From assembly GCA_902362925.1 (NCBI GenBank), contig CABIYL010000004.1: a stretch of 64,000 bases of DNA; one strand, written 5' to 3'. Source of the stretch: Pseudoflavonifractor sp902362925. GTDB taxonomy: Bacteria; Bacillota; Clostridia; Oscillospirales; Oscillospiraceae. The notes beneath the pieces were generated by a model, which did no database searches, was not told where the DNA came from, and saw only the letters and a program-made list of their open reading frames with translations. The position numbers and the translations under genes are program-made. Every line of letters begins with the position of its first letter. Positions within the stretch are counted from its first letter, which is position 1. Positions 43,990-52,566 of the stretch are shown one piece after another.

Positions 43990-46035
43990 CTATTCTCCCG
44001 CCACAATCACCCGGATCTGGCCGCCCAGCTCGGGCTCACGGTCATAGTAGGCGGTAAAGGTGTCGGTAAAGGCCTTGGCCTGGGACAGGGTGACCCAGGT
44101 CTCGGTGACAGCGTTGTATACCTTCACGTCGGAGGCAATGGGAATGCCCGCCACGCTGTCGCTGCCGTCAAAGTCCGCCCGGGTCAGATCCTCCACGGCG
44201 GTGAGCACCACCAGCGAGGCCACCTTGCCCTCACCGGTGCTCACCACGCCGCCCACAGCGCCGTCGGTGAAGCTCATTCCGGTGATATAGGCCGTATTGT
44301 TCTCCCCGTTGTCCACGGTGACGGTGGTATTGGTGTACTGCATGGTGCCGCTGCCGCTGGTCTGCTCTCCCTTCTCCAGGAAGCCGTAGGTGTAGCAGCT
44401 GCCCGTCACGTCCTCCAGCACCAGCAGATTTACCTGCCCGGCGCTGTCCGTGCTCACATAGGCGATGGAGGATGCGGGCACCGTGTCCACCAGGATGTCG
44501 CTCAGAGACACCTCCACCACACCGTTGCCCTCCACCTGGTCATAGATGGTCACGTCAGGAGACAGCGCCAGCTCCCCCAGGATACCGGCCGCCACGTCCA
44601 GACTGCCGGGAACGGAGGAGGTCCCCAGCACGGAGACTGACAGCTTGCCCTTTGCCGGGCTGGTCACCTGCACCAGACTGCCGTTCAGGGTGGAGGCGCT
44701 GCCCGAGTACAGCTCGCCGGACACGGTGATACCGCTGCTCAGGGCCACGGACACCGTGCTGTTGTTCCCGCTGGTCAGGACGCCTGCCATGACGGGTGCG
44801 CCGGAGGAGGCGGCTTCCACAGCAATTACCTCCCCGTCGCCGTTGAGGGTGACGGAGATCTTGTCCCCGATGGAGAAGTCCCGCAGGCTGTCCAGCCCCT
44901 CCTCCGCCACAGACAGCTGGGCCCCCAGCACCGTAATGGTGTCAGGGGCCGCAGTGTTGGGGCTGGCGTTTTCGTACCATCCGGTGAGCACAGTCCCGGC
45001 GGCAGTCTCCCGTTCCTTGATCCAGAGCGCCTCGATGCTGCCCGCGGCGCTGTAACAGAGGACCACCGTGTCCCCCGAACACAGGTCATACCAGCTGTCG
45101 CTCCAGGTCAGAGTCTCGTCCTTCAGCAGAACGGAGACGCTGTTTGCGATGGCAAAGGTGTTTCCGTTCTCGTCGGTGAGGCCGGATCCGTCAACAGCGG
45201 TCAGGGTGACGGTGCGGGTGGTGGTTTCATCGGGAATGAAGCCCACCGCCTTGCCGGATTCATTCAGCAGCAGGGTGCCCCGGGTGCCGATGAGCTCCTC
45301 GGAGAGGGCATTGACATAGGAGTAGTGCTTCACGCCGCCGGAGGCCGTCCAGACCTCCACGGTGTGGGCGGTGCCGTCGTCGGCGGTCACATCCACACCC
45401 GTCAGAAGGGCGGAGGTTACAGTCTGGGACGCCAGACCCTCATAGAGGGGTCTGCCCTGGGTGGTGTCCATGGTAAGAAGGGTGTACAGCAGGACGGCGG
45501 CCTCCCCACGGGTCAGCAGATGGTCGCCGTCGGAGGAGATGCCCTCCAGCAGGCCCAGCTCCTCCGCCCGGGCCAGATAGTCCTCCGGCCAGAAGGGGCC
45601 GATATCGGCATCGGTGTACCCCAGCAGCCGCAGGGCAATGGTCACCGCCTGGGACACGGTGACGCCGTCATCAGGGCCGAAGCTCCCGTTGCCGTACCCT
45701 GCCACCAGCCCCTCGGAGTAGGCCAGGTTCACATAGGGCGCGTCCCAGCGGCTGGCAGGCACGTCGGAGAACAGGGTCTTGTAGGCCGAGGAGGCCACGC
45801 TGTCCCCGTGGCCCTCAGTCAGGACAATCAGTTTGCAGAACTGGGACCGGGTCAGTCCGCTGTCGGGATAGTAGGCGCCGGTGCCGTCGCCGGAGACAAT
45901 CCCCAGACCGGAGAGGACCTCCACCGCCTGGGCCACCTCCGGGTCGGTCACGTCGGTGAAGGCCGCCAAGGCGCTGGGCACCAGCCCGGCGCACAGAAGG
46001 GCTGCCAGCACCGCCGCCAGAAATCGTTTTTTCAT
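43990..46035 (-). CDS. Secreted S-layer homology (SLH) domain protein
   Basis: A 681-residue exported protein: signal peptide (MKKRFLAAVLAALLCAG, cut near ALA-AFTD), then three SLH repeats in about residues 25-190 (YYPDSGLTRSQFCKLIV; SFGPDDGVTVSQAVTIALRLLGY; LLTRGEAAVLLYTLL), which bind pyruvylated wall polymer in known cases. The remaining 490 residues are beta-rich, Ser/Thr/Gly/Val-rich, with few charged helices, like a surface adhesive or structural region; no enzyme motif seen. Last gene of the MacAB-type exporter operon, 21 bp after the permease, AAAGGGAG before the ATG. Placement suggests a joint envelope role or simple co-expression. Confidence 0.88.
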   Translation of the reverse strand: MKKRFLAAVLAALLCAGLVPSALAAFTDVTDPEVAQAVEVLSGLGIVSGDGTGAYYPDSGLTRSQFCKLIVLTEGHGDSVASSAYKTLFSDVPASRWDAPYVNLAYSEGLVAGYGNGSFGPDDGVTVSQAVTIALRLLGYTDADIGPFWPEDYLARAEELGLLEGISSDGDHLLTRGEAAVLLYTLLTMDTTQGRPLYEGLASQTVTSALLTGVDVTADDGTAHTVEVWTASGGVKHYSYVNALSEELIGTRGTLLLNESGKAVGFIPDETTTRTVTLTAVDGSGLTDENGNTFAIANSVSVLLKDETLTWSDSWYDLCSGDTVVLCYSAAGSIEALWIKERETAAGTVLTGWYENASPNTAAPDTITVLGAQLSVAEEGLDSLRDFSIGDKISVTLNGDGEVIAVEAASSGAPVMAGVLTSGNNSTVSVALSSGITVSGELYSGSASTLNGSLVQVTSPAKGKLSVSVLGTSSVPGSLDVAAGILGELALSPDVTIYDQVEGNGVVEVSLSDILVDTVPASSIAYVSTDSAGQVNLLVLEDVTGSCYTYGFLEKGEQTSGSGTMQYTNTTVTVDNGENNTAYITGMSFTDGAVGGVVSTGEGKVASLVVLTAVEDLTRADFDGSDSVAGIPIASDVKVYNAVTETWVTLSQAKAFTDTFTAYYDREPELGGQIRVIVAGE

Positions 46036-46056
46036 GGTTGATACTCCCTTTCTGTC

Positions 46057-47238
46057 TCACTCCGCCCGAAGGGCGTCCACAGGCTGGAGGTTGGAGGCCT
46101 TTGCGGCCGGATAGATGCCGAACACAATGCCGATGACCACCGAGAACCCCGCCGCTCCCAGGGTGATGAGGGCATTGGGGAACAGAATCAAATCGTACAT
46201 CAGCTTGCCCAGCACCGCCGAGAGCACAAAGCCCAATCCGATGCCGATAAGGCCGCCCAGACCGCTGAGAATGGCGGCCTCCACCAGGAACTGGGTGACA
46301 ATCTCTCTTCTGGGGGCGCCGATGGACTTTTTGATGCCGATCTCCCGGGTACGCTCGGTGACGGTGACCAGCATGATGTTCATGATGCCGATGCCGCCCA
46401 CCAGCAGGGCGATGCCCGCGATGCCGCCCAGCACCACGCTCATGGAGGTGGTCTCCTCGGTGCTCTCCGTCATGGCGGCGTTGCCGTCGGTGAGGGTGTA
46501 GGTCCCCACGCTGGAGGAGATGCTCTCGCTCAGGTAGCTGTCCAGCTCGTCAATGACCGTGTCCACCTGGTCGGAGGTGTCCACCTTGACGGTGTAGCTG
46601 GTGATGTAGTCGCTGGTCAGAAGGGATCGCGTCAGGGAGCTGGGCACCACCAGCATGTTGTCCATGGAGTCCTCCTCCCCGCCGTCCTTCTGGTAGTAGG
46701 TACCCACCACCAGGAAGGGGTCGCCGTTAAGGTATACAGTCTGGCCGATGGGGTCGGCGTACTCAAAGAGGGTGTCCGCCACGTAGGAGCCCAGGACACA
46801 GACCTGGCTGCGGTTTTCAATGTCGTAGCTGAGGATGTCCCGGCCCGTATCCAGGGTGTAGTTGTTGCAGACGGCGAACTGGTCGCTGCCGAAGTAGACC
46901 GTCACACCCTCGGCGGTGCTGCTGCCGTGCTTGACGGTCTTGCTGGTGCTCAGGCTGGGGGACACGCCGGTGACCATGTCGGAGAGCTCCCCGTTGCCGT
47001 ACTCGTAGAGCAGGGTGCCCACATCCTCCGCCCGGGTGGTGTCGTACCAGGTCAGGTCCACCGTCACCTTGTTGACGCCCAGCTTCTCGTAGTAGGCGGT
47101 GATGTCGGCGTTGTACCCGCTCACCAGCGCCACCAGCACCAGCACCGCGGTGACGCCGATGATGATGCCCAGCATGGTGAGAAAGGAGCGGGCCTTCTTC
47201 TCCCGGATGGAGTCCAGAGCCATAATGATGGCGTTCAT
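46057..47238 (-). CDS. MacB-type ABC exporter permease
   Basis: A 393-residue FtsX/MacB-fold permease: N-terminal cytosolic helix and TM1 (SIREKKARSFLTMLGIIIGVTAVLVLVALV), a roughly 200-residue extracellular domain (about 45-265), and three C-terminal helices (GGIAGIALLVGGIGIMNIMLVTVTERTREIGIKKSIGA). The ERTREIGIKKSIGA coupling motif is typical. Its ATG overlaps the ATPase stop (ATGA). Such systems do not pump across the membrane by rotation of helices but act on outer-face substrates such as peptides; the cargo is unknown. Confidence 0.93.
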   Translation of the reverse strand: MNAIIMALDSIREKKARSFLTMLGIIIGVTAVLVLVALVSGYNADITAYYEKLGVNKVTVDLTWYDTTRAEDVGTLLYEYGNGELSDMVTGVSPSLSTSKTVKHGSSTAEGVTVYFGSDQFAVCNNYTLDTGRDILSYDIENRSQVCVLGSYVADTLFEYADPIGQTVYLNGDPFLVVGTYYQKDGGEEDSMDNMLVVPSSLTRSLLTSDYITSYTVKVDTSDQVDTVIDELDSYLSESISSSVGTYTLTDGNAAMTESTEETTSMSVVLGGIAGIALLVGGIGIMNIMLVTVTERTREIGIKKSIGAPRREIVTQFLVEAAILSGLGGLIGIGLGFVLSAVLGKLMYDLILFPNALITLGAAGFSVVIGIVFGIYPAAKASNLQPVDALRAE

Positions 47239-47978
47239 CGGGCGGCCACCCGCCCTCCCCGGAAGGCCGCCGTCTCGGGAATCAGCACCCCGTCCCACAG
47301 GCTGTCATGGACAATCTTCCCGTCCATGACCCGGACGGTGCGGTCGGCCTGGGCCGCAATGGAGTTGTCATGGGTGATGAGGATGACGGTGGTGCCCTGC
47401 TCCCGGTTCAGCTCCCGCATGAGGGCGAGCACCTGGGCGCCGGTCTTGGAGTCCAGGGCGCCGGTGGGCTCGTCGGCCATGAGGATGGGGGACCGTGTGG
47501 CCATGGCACGGGCGATGGCCACACGCTGCTGCTGGCCGCCGGAGAGCTGGCCGGGTTTTGCGTCCGCCTTTTGGGCGATCTCCACCCGCTCCAGAGCCTC
47601 CATGGCCCGTTTCCGCCGCTCCTCCGCCCGGACGTGCTGGTAGGTCAGGGGCAGCGCCACGTTCTGCCACACACTGAGGGCGGGAATCAGGTTGTAGCCC
47701 TGAAAGACAAACCCGATCTGCCGGGACCGGATGGCGGACAGCTCCCGCTCCCGCCGCCGGGAGATGGGCACGCCGTCCAGATAGTACTCTCCCCGGGTGG
47801 GCACGTCCAGGCAGCCCAGAATGTTCATCATGGTGGACTTGCCCGAGCCGGAGGTGCCGATGATGGCCACAAACTCCCCCTGGTCAATCTCCAGGGTGAC
47901 CCCGTCCAGGGCGTTGACCTGGTTGTCCCTGCCCTCGTTGTAGATTTTATAGACGTTGTCCAGTCGAATCAGACTCAT
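47235..47978 (-). CDS. MacB/LolD-type ABC exporter ATPase
   Basis: A 247-residue ATPase: Walker A GTSGSGKST, Q-loop FVFQGYNLIPALSV, signature LSGGQQQRVAIARA, Walker B ILMADEPTGALD, switch His LITHD. The C-terminal 20 residues (WDGVLIPETAAFRGG) are extra relative to the family. AAAGGAGATACC precedes the ATG, 18 bp after the fusion-protein gene. Middle part of the MFP-ATPase-permease trio. Confidence 0.95.
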   Translation of the reverse strand: MSLIRLDNVYKIYNEGRDNQVNALDGVTLEIDQGEFVAIIGTSGSGKSTMMNILGCLDVPTRGEYYLDGVPISRRRERELSAIRSRQIGFVFQGYNLIPALSVWQNVALPLTYQHVRAEERRKRAMEALERVEIAQKADAKPGQLSGGQQQRVAIARAMATRSPILMADEPTGALDSKTGAQVLALMRELNREQGTTVILITHDNSIAAQADRTVRVMDGKIVHDSLWDGVLIPETAAFRGGRVAAR

Positions 47979-47996
47979 GGTATCTCCTTTCCGGCC

Positions 47997-49823
47997 TCAG
48001 CCTCTGGGTCCGCCCATGCCGCCGCTCATACCGCCGCCGCTTGTGCCGCCGCCGGAGAAGTCGGGCATCTGGCCGCCGCCGGGGAACTCTCCGCCGGAGA
48101 AGTCGCCGCCGGGGAAGCCCTCCTGCTCCTCGCCGTCCACGCCCTGGCTGGTGGTGTCGCCGCCGGTGGGCGCCGCGTTCTGGTAGCGGGTGAACACCTC
48201 GGTGTCCGCCTCCACACCGGAGACAATACGGGCGTACTGGCTGTTGGTGGCGCCCACCTCAACGGGCACTGCGTAGAATCCGTCGGGCACCACGCCGTCC
48301 TCCAGGTCGATGGCGTTGTCCGGCCGGGTGTCCGCCTTGACAAAGACGCAGGTGCCCTCGTCGGTGCTCTTCAGCGCCGCCAGGGGAACCAGAACGCCCT
48401 CCTCGTCGTCGCCGGTGGAGATGTAGTAGGACACATTGACGCCCGCCGACAGCTCCCCGGCGGAGTCGATCTCAATGGTGATGGGGAAATAGGCCACGCC
48501 GCTGGAGTTGGTGGCCTCATAGCTGATCTCTGTCACGGTACCCTGGTAGGTGGCCTCGCCGGAGGAGGCCACAATGGTCACGTCCATGCCCATCTCGATC
48601 TTGTCGATGTCCAGCTCATCGATGTTGGCGGTGATGGTCATGGTGTCCATGTTGTAGATGGTCACAGCGGTGGTCGCCTCCATCCGGGGGCTCTCTCCCG
48701 CCCGGACGCCTACCGAGATGACCTTGCCGGAGATCTCAGCCGTCACGCTGTAATCGGACCGGGACTCCTCCGCCTCGGTGATCTTCTCCTGAGCGGAGGT
48801 GATTTTCTCCTCGGTCTGGGTAATGCGTTTGTTGACGGTCTCCAGCTGCTCCTCATAGTCGCTGCCGTCAACGGTAAACAGGGTCTGTCCGGCGGACACC
48901 GTCTGGTAGGCCACAGCGTCGGCGTAGGTGATCTCGCCGGCCACCTGGGCCTGGATGGTCTCCTCTTCGCCGTACTCCAGGCTGCCCTCCACAGCGGGGT
49001 AGATCTTCTCGCCGCTGTCGGCCACCAGATAGCCTGCGCCGGTCATCCCCTCGGTGAGGGCGCCCGGATTGTCCACCGTCACGGTGATGGCAAAGCATCT
49101 GGTGCCCTCAGCGGTGAGCCGCTCCACCATCTGGACATCGGTCACCGTGCCCTCCAGGTTCAGCATCAGAGACGCCACCGACACGCCGGCGCTCATGCCC
49201 ACATAGACCTGGTCGGCGTAGGCGTAGCTGAAATACTGGGTGAGGGTCATCCGGCTGTCGTCCACCAGGACGGCCAGCTTGCCGCCGTTCTGGACGCTGT
49301 CGCCCTCCTCGGCGTCCACTTCGGTGAGACGTCCGGCAAAGGGCGCGGTGACGGTCAGGGCGGACAGGCTCTCCTGAAGGTCAGCGAGCTGGTCATAGTA
49401 GCCGTCCAGCTCCTCCTCCAGCTCGGCGATCTCGTCCTGATAGGTCTCGATCTCCTCGTCCAGCTGGGCGTCATCCTGGACATAGAGCAGGTCGCCCGCC
49501 TCCACGGTGTCACCTGCCGAGACATACACCTCCAGAATCTCCGCCGTGGAGGCGGTGGTCACGGTGACGCTGTCGTTGGGCATGGTTGTGGCGGTACCTT
49601 CAATGGCAGTGGATAAGGTTCCATAGGTGGTCGTCTCGGTCAGCGCCACCTGCTCCTCTTCCGTGAAAAAAAGCGCTCTGGCCCCCACTGCCGCGGCGGC
49701 TACCACACCCACCACCACGACCAGGGCCACCACCCGCCGGATGGGGAACCGGCCTTTTTTCCGGGGCTTTTCCCCGCTGTCCCCGCCGCTCTCCACGGCA
49801 GGCCGCTGTTTCAGAAGCTGCAC
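47997..49823 (-). CDS. Membrane fusion protein (HlyD/MacA-like) with Gly-rich tail
   Basis: A 608-residue exporter periplasm-side subunit adapted to a Gram-positive wall. One N-terminal membrane helix (about 28-50) is followed by a lipoyl/biotinyl half (ATTMPNDSVTVTTASTAEILEVYVSAGDTVEAGDLL), a Glu-rich coiled coil (about 120-155), a second lipoyl half (LTVTAPFAGRLTEVDAEEGD), a second coil (about 335-370), beta-barrel and membrane-proximal domains, and a roughly 45-residue tail of Gly, Pro, Ser and Met. It is longer than typical MacA. GTG 49823 follows GGGAGGAATG. It is divergent from the OmpR-type regulator gene. Confidence 0.92.
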   Translation of the reverse strand: MQLLKQRPAVESGGDSGEKPRKKGRFPIRRVVALVVVVGVVAAAAVGARALFFTEEEQVALTETTTYGTLSTAIEGTATTMPNDSVTVTTASTAEILEVYVSAGDTVEAGDLLYVQDDAQLDEEIETYQDEIAELEEELDGYYDQLADLQESLSALTVTAPFAGRLTEVDAEEGDSVQNGGKLAVLVDDSRMTLTQYFSYAYADQVYVGMSAGVSVASLMLNLEGTVTDVQMVERLTAEGTRCFAITVTVDNPGALTEGMTGAGYLVADSGEKIYPAVEGSLEYGEEETIQAQVAGEITYADAVAYQTVSAGQTLFTVDGSDYEEQLETVNKRITQTEEKITSAQEKITEAEESRSDYSVTAEISGKVISVGVRAGESPRMEATTAVTIYNMDTMTITANIDELDIDKIEMGMDVTIVASSGEATYQGTVTEISYEATNSSGVAYFPITIEIDSAGELSAGVNVSYYISTGDDEEGVLVPLAALKSTDEGTCVFVKADTRPDNAIDLEDGVVPDGFYAVPVEVGATNSQYARIVSGVEADTEVFTRYQNAAPTGGDTTSQGVDGEEQEGFPGGDFSGGEFPGGGQMPDFSGGGTSGGGMSGGMGGPRG

Positions 49824-49877
49824 ATTTCATTCCTCCCTGCAGCAAATTTTTGACAGGTGCAAGTATACGAGGAAAAG

Positions 49878-49899
49878 CTGAAATCGCTCTGAAACTTCT
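49878..49899. promoter_or_regulatory. 11-bp direct repeats between exporter and response regulator
   Basis: Tandem half-sites CTGAAATCGCT (49878-49888) and CTGAAACTTCT (49889-49899) with 11-base period, the usual format for OmpR/PhoB-type regulators, located in the 5' region of the exporter operon. Confidence 0.4.
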
Positions 49900-49960
49900 A
49901 AACCAGAAATATGAACACTCTGTAAATGTTTTGTTCAAAACTGGATTTTTCCTTCGTCCC

Positions 49961-49969
49961 TGATATAAT
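49961..49969 (+). promoter_or_regulatory. Extended -10 promoter of the response regulator
   Basis: TGATATAAT gives a perfect -10 (49964-49969) with an upstream TG; no good -35 is visible. About 90 nt of leader follow. Confidence 0.5.
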
Positions 49970-50064
49970 TTCAGGTAATCTAAAGGTTCCCGCCTTACAA
50001 TGTGCCTGAATACAGAGTCTGCCGGGGCCTGTACGGCTTCCGGCATGAGAAAGGTGTGACCCCT

Positions 50065-50742
50065 ATGCGGATTTTAATTGTTGAGGACGAGGTGCGTCTG
50101 GCCGAGGCGCTCTCCCAGATTATGGCCGAGCAGCGCTATCAGACCGACGTGGTATACACCGGCTCCGACGGCCTGGACTACGCCCTCACCAGTCAGTACG
50201 ACGTCATCGTGCTGGACGTGATGCTCCCCGGCCTCAGCGGCTTTGAAGTGGTTCGGCGGCTCCGCGCCGCCCACAATTCCACCCCAGTCCTCATGCTCAC
50301 CGCCAAGGACGAGACCTCCGACAAGGTCACCGGGCTGGACTGCGGCGCGGACGACTACATGACCAAGCCCTTCGACCCGGAGGAGCTGATGGCCCGCATC
50401 CGTGCCCTCACCCGCCGCCAGGGCGAGGTTCTGGGTGAGACCATGTCGGTGGCCGACCTGACCCTGACGCTGTCCACCCGCAGCCTGAGCCGTGGGGAAA
50501 AGTCGGTACGGCTGGGCTTCAAAGAGTTTGAGGTGATGAAGCTGCTGCTGGCCAACGCCAGCGCCGTGGTGCCCAAGGACGACATCATCACCCGCGTCTG
50601 GGGCCTGGAATCCGACGCGGAGGACAACAACGTAGAGGTCTACGTGTCCTTCCTGCGGAAGAAGCTGGCCTTCCTGGACTCTGTGGTCCAGATTCGCACC
50701 ATGCGGAAGGTGGGGTACTTCCTGGAGTACCCGGCCGCATGA
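50065..50742 (+). CDS. OmpR/PhoB-family response regulator
   Basis: A 225-residue regulator: receiver (acidic pair in LIVEDEVR, phospho-Asp in VIVLDVMLPGLSG, Lys in YMTKPFDPEEL) and winged-helix output (LGFKEFEVMKLLL, YVSFLRKKLAFLD, IRTMRKVGYFLEYP). ATG 50065 follows AAGGTGTG; the upstream extension of the frame has no ribosome site. 52 bp before its kinase. Divergent from the MacAB-type exporter, which it probably controls. Confidence 0.95.
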   Translation: MRILIVEDEVRLAEALSQIMAEQRYQTDVVYTGSDGLDYALTSQYDVIVLDVMLPGLSGFEVVRRLRAAHNSTPVLMLTAKDETSDKVTGLDCGADDYMTKPFDPEELMARIRALTRRQGEVLGETMSVADLTLTLSTRSLSRGEKSVRLGFKEFEVMKLLLANASAVVPKDDIITRVWGLESDAEDNNVEVYVSFLRKKLAFLDSVVQIRTMRKVGYFLEYPAA

Positions 50743-50794
50743 CAGATACTGATTCGGAGCGGCTGTCCTTCGCCGCCGGGAGCGTGATGGGATT

Positions 50795-52102
50795 TTGATC
50801 CGCAAGCTGAGAATAAAATTCATCCTCACCAACATGGTTCTGGTCAGCCTGGTGCTCCTCGTGGTATTCGCCGCGCTGATGGGCTCCACCTCCCAGCGCC
50901 TGGCCGGCCAGAGTATGACCGCCATGCGCATGTCCCTGGAGTGGAGCGATGACCGGGACCCGCCCCGCTTTGAGTTCTCCCCCTCCAACGACATGATTCC
51001 GGACAAATGGGCGAACAAGGGCGGCGGCTCCGTCCAGCAGGTGATGATGATCCCCGTCTTCTGCGTCTCCCTGACGGAGGACGGACAGGTGGAAGCCGTC
51101 TACTCCCAGGAGAGCGTGTCCGTGTCTGACGAGGTGCTGGAGGAGGCAGTCTCCCAGGCCCTGGAATCCGGCACCCGGGAGGGCGTCCTGAACAAGCTGG
51201 GGCTGCGTTACCTGGTGGAGACCAACCGGGAAGGCGAGACCCGCATCGCCTTTGCCGACCGGAGCTGGGAGCGACAGAATCTTCAAGGTCTGCTCCTCAC
51301 CTCCCTGCTGGTGGGCATTGGGGCGCTGCTGGGCTTCTTCCTCATCAGCCTGTTTCTCTCCAAGCTGGCCACCCGCCCGGTGGCCAAAGCCTGGGAGCAA
51401 CAGCGCCAGTTTGTGGCCGACGCCTCCCACGAGCTGAAAACCCCCCTCACCGTCATCCTGGCCAACTCCGGCATTCTCCTCTCCCACAAGGAGGACACAG
51501 TGGCCGCCCAGGCCAAGTGGATTGAGTACATCCAGGAGGAGGCCAGGCGGATGAAGGGTCTGGTGGAGGACATGCTCTTCCTGGCCAAGAGCGACGCCGC
51601 CCGTCTGCCCACCACCCGGCTGCCGGTGGACATGAGCGAGCTGACCGAAGGCTGCCTGCTGCCCTTTGAGTCGGTGGCCTTTGAGGCGGGCGTCACCCTG
51701 GAGAGCGACATCCGCCCTGGGCTGTACGTCAGCGGCGACGAGGGCCAGCTGCGCCGTCTGGTGTACATTCTCCTGGACAACGCCTGCAAGTACGCCGGAA
51801 CCGACGGCACCGTGTCGGTGACCCTCAGCCGCCCCTCCGACCGTCTGAAACTCACCGTGCGCAACACCGGACCGGCCATCCCGCCGGAGCACCTGGAGCA
51901 CCTCTTTGAGCGCTTCTACCGCTCCGACAGCGCCCGCACCCGGGAGGCCGGCGGCTACGGTCTGGGCCTGGCCATCGCCAAGGCCATTGTCCAGTCCCAC
52001 CGGGGTCAGATATCCGTCACCAGCAGCGAGGCGGAGGGCACGGTTTTCACCGTCCTGCTTCCCCAGGGCAAGCGCCAGTTCTACCCCTCTTTTCTGGGCT
52101 GA
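50795..52102 (+). CDS. Sensor histidine kinase (HisKA/HATPase_c)
   Basis: A 435-residue kinase: TM1 (about 7-30), an extracellular sensor of roughly 130 residues, TM2 (about 164-187), then the dimerisation box with phospho-His in FVADASHELKTPLTVI, N-box LLDNACKYA, and G-boxes GYGLGLAIAKAIV. The start is TTG 50795 (GGGAGCG lies upstream); no ATG is available in frame nearby. Pairs with the preceding regulator. A bidirectional terminator follows. Confidence 0.93.
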   Translation: MIRKLRIKFILTNMVLVSLVLLVVFAALMGSTSQRLAGQSMTAMRMSLEWSDDRDPPRFEFSPSNDMIPDKWANKGGGSVQQVMMIPVFCVSLTEDGQVEAVYSQESVSVSDEVLEEAVSQALESGTREGVLNKLGLRYLVETNREGETRIAFADRSWERQNLQGLLLTSLLVGIGALLGFFLISLFLSKLATRPVAKAWEQQRQFVADASHELKTPLTVILANSGILLSHKEDTVAAQAKWIEYIQEEARRMKGLVEDMLFLAKSDAARLPTTRLPVDMSELTEGCLLPFESVAFEAGVTLESDIRPGLYVSGDEGQLRRLVYILLDNACKYAGTDGTVSVTLSRPSDRLKLTVRNTGPAIPPEHLEHLFERFYRSDSARTREAGGYGLGLAIAKAIVQSHRGQISVTSSEAEGTVFTVLLPQGKRQFYPSFLG

Positions 52103-52118
52103 TTTTTCCCCATACAGC

Positions 52119-52163
52119 AAAACAGCGTTCTGAACCGGTACAACCGATTCAGAACGCTGTTTT
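52119..52163. terminator. Bidirectional terminator
   Basis: A 16-bp perfect stem (52119-52134 with 52148-52163) flanked by A-run on one side and TTTT on the other, between the convergent kinase and small unknown gene. Confidence 0.9.
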
Positions 52164-52175
52164 CATTTTCTTTTC

Positions 52176-52505
52176 TCAATGCTTGCCATACCGGCTCCCG
52201 CAGTCTCTGCACCAGGCGAGCAGAATATCCCGTGCCTCTGCCTCGCCGGCGCCGCTGCCTTCGCCGGTAATATAGCTGGCAGCCTCCTGCCATGCCTCAG
52301 GGGCCCACACGCCCCGGGGCGCATCCCGGAGCACCTGTCCCAGCCTGTCGGCCACGGACGGAAGGCGCAAATCAGAGAGATATGCGCAGCCGCTCCTGTC
52401 CGCCAGATAGTCCAGCAGTTCCTCGCGTCCGCGCTCCGTGTCTTCCACTGCGCTCGTCCCCCATTCCTGAATCGCAACGTTTCCTTCGTGCCCGTCTCCG
52501 GGCAC
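52176..52505 (-). CDS. Small unknown cytosolic protein
   Basis: A protein of about 98-109 residues, helical and acidic (GREELLDYLADRSGCAYLSDLR, SVADRLGQVLRD, EAWQEAASYITG, AEARDILLAWCRDCG). No family recognised. The start is a problem: ATG-like 52547 lies in the -10 of its promoter (52538-52566), GTG 52505 has no SD, and the best-placed SD (GAAGGA) precedes an ATT at 52472. I list the GTG. Third-position G/C bias supports this frame over the overlapping one. Confidence 0.6.
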   Translation of the reverse strand: MPGDGHEGNVAIQEWGTSAVEDTERGREELLDYLADRSGCAYLSDLRLPSVADRLGQVLRDAPRGVWAPEAWQEAASYITGEGSGAGEAEARDILLAWCRDCGSRYGKH

Positions 52506-52537
52506 ACTGGAAAATTTCGCGACCGGATTTGCTGCAT

Positions 52538-52566
52538 ATTTTAACACATTTCAGTATTAAAATCAA
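52538..52566 (-). promoter_or_regulatory. SigA promoter of the small unknown gene
   Basis: Minus strand -35 TTGATT (52566-52561), 17-nt spacer, -10 TAAAAT (52543-52538), overlapping the 3' end of the MATE gene. Confidence 0.6.
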
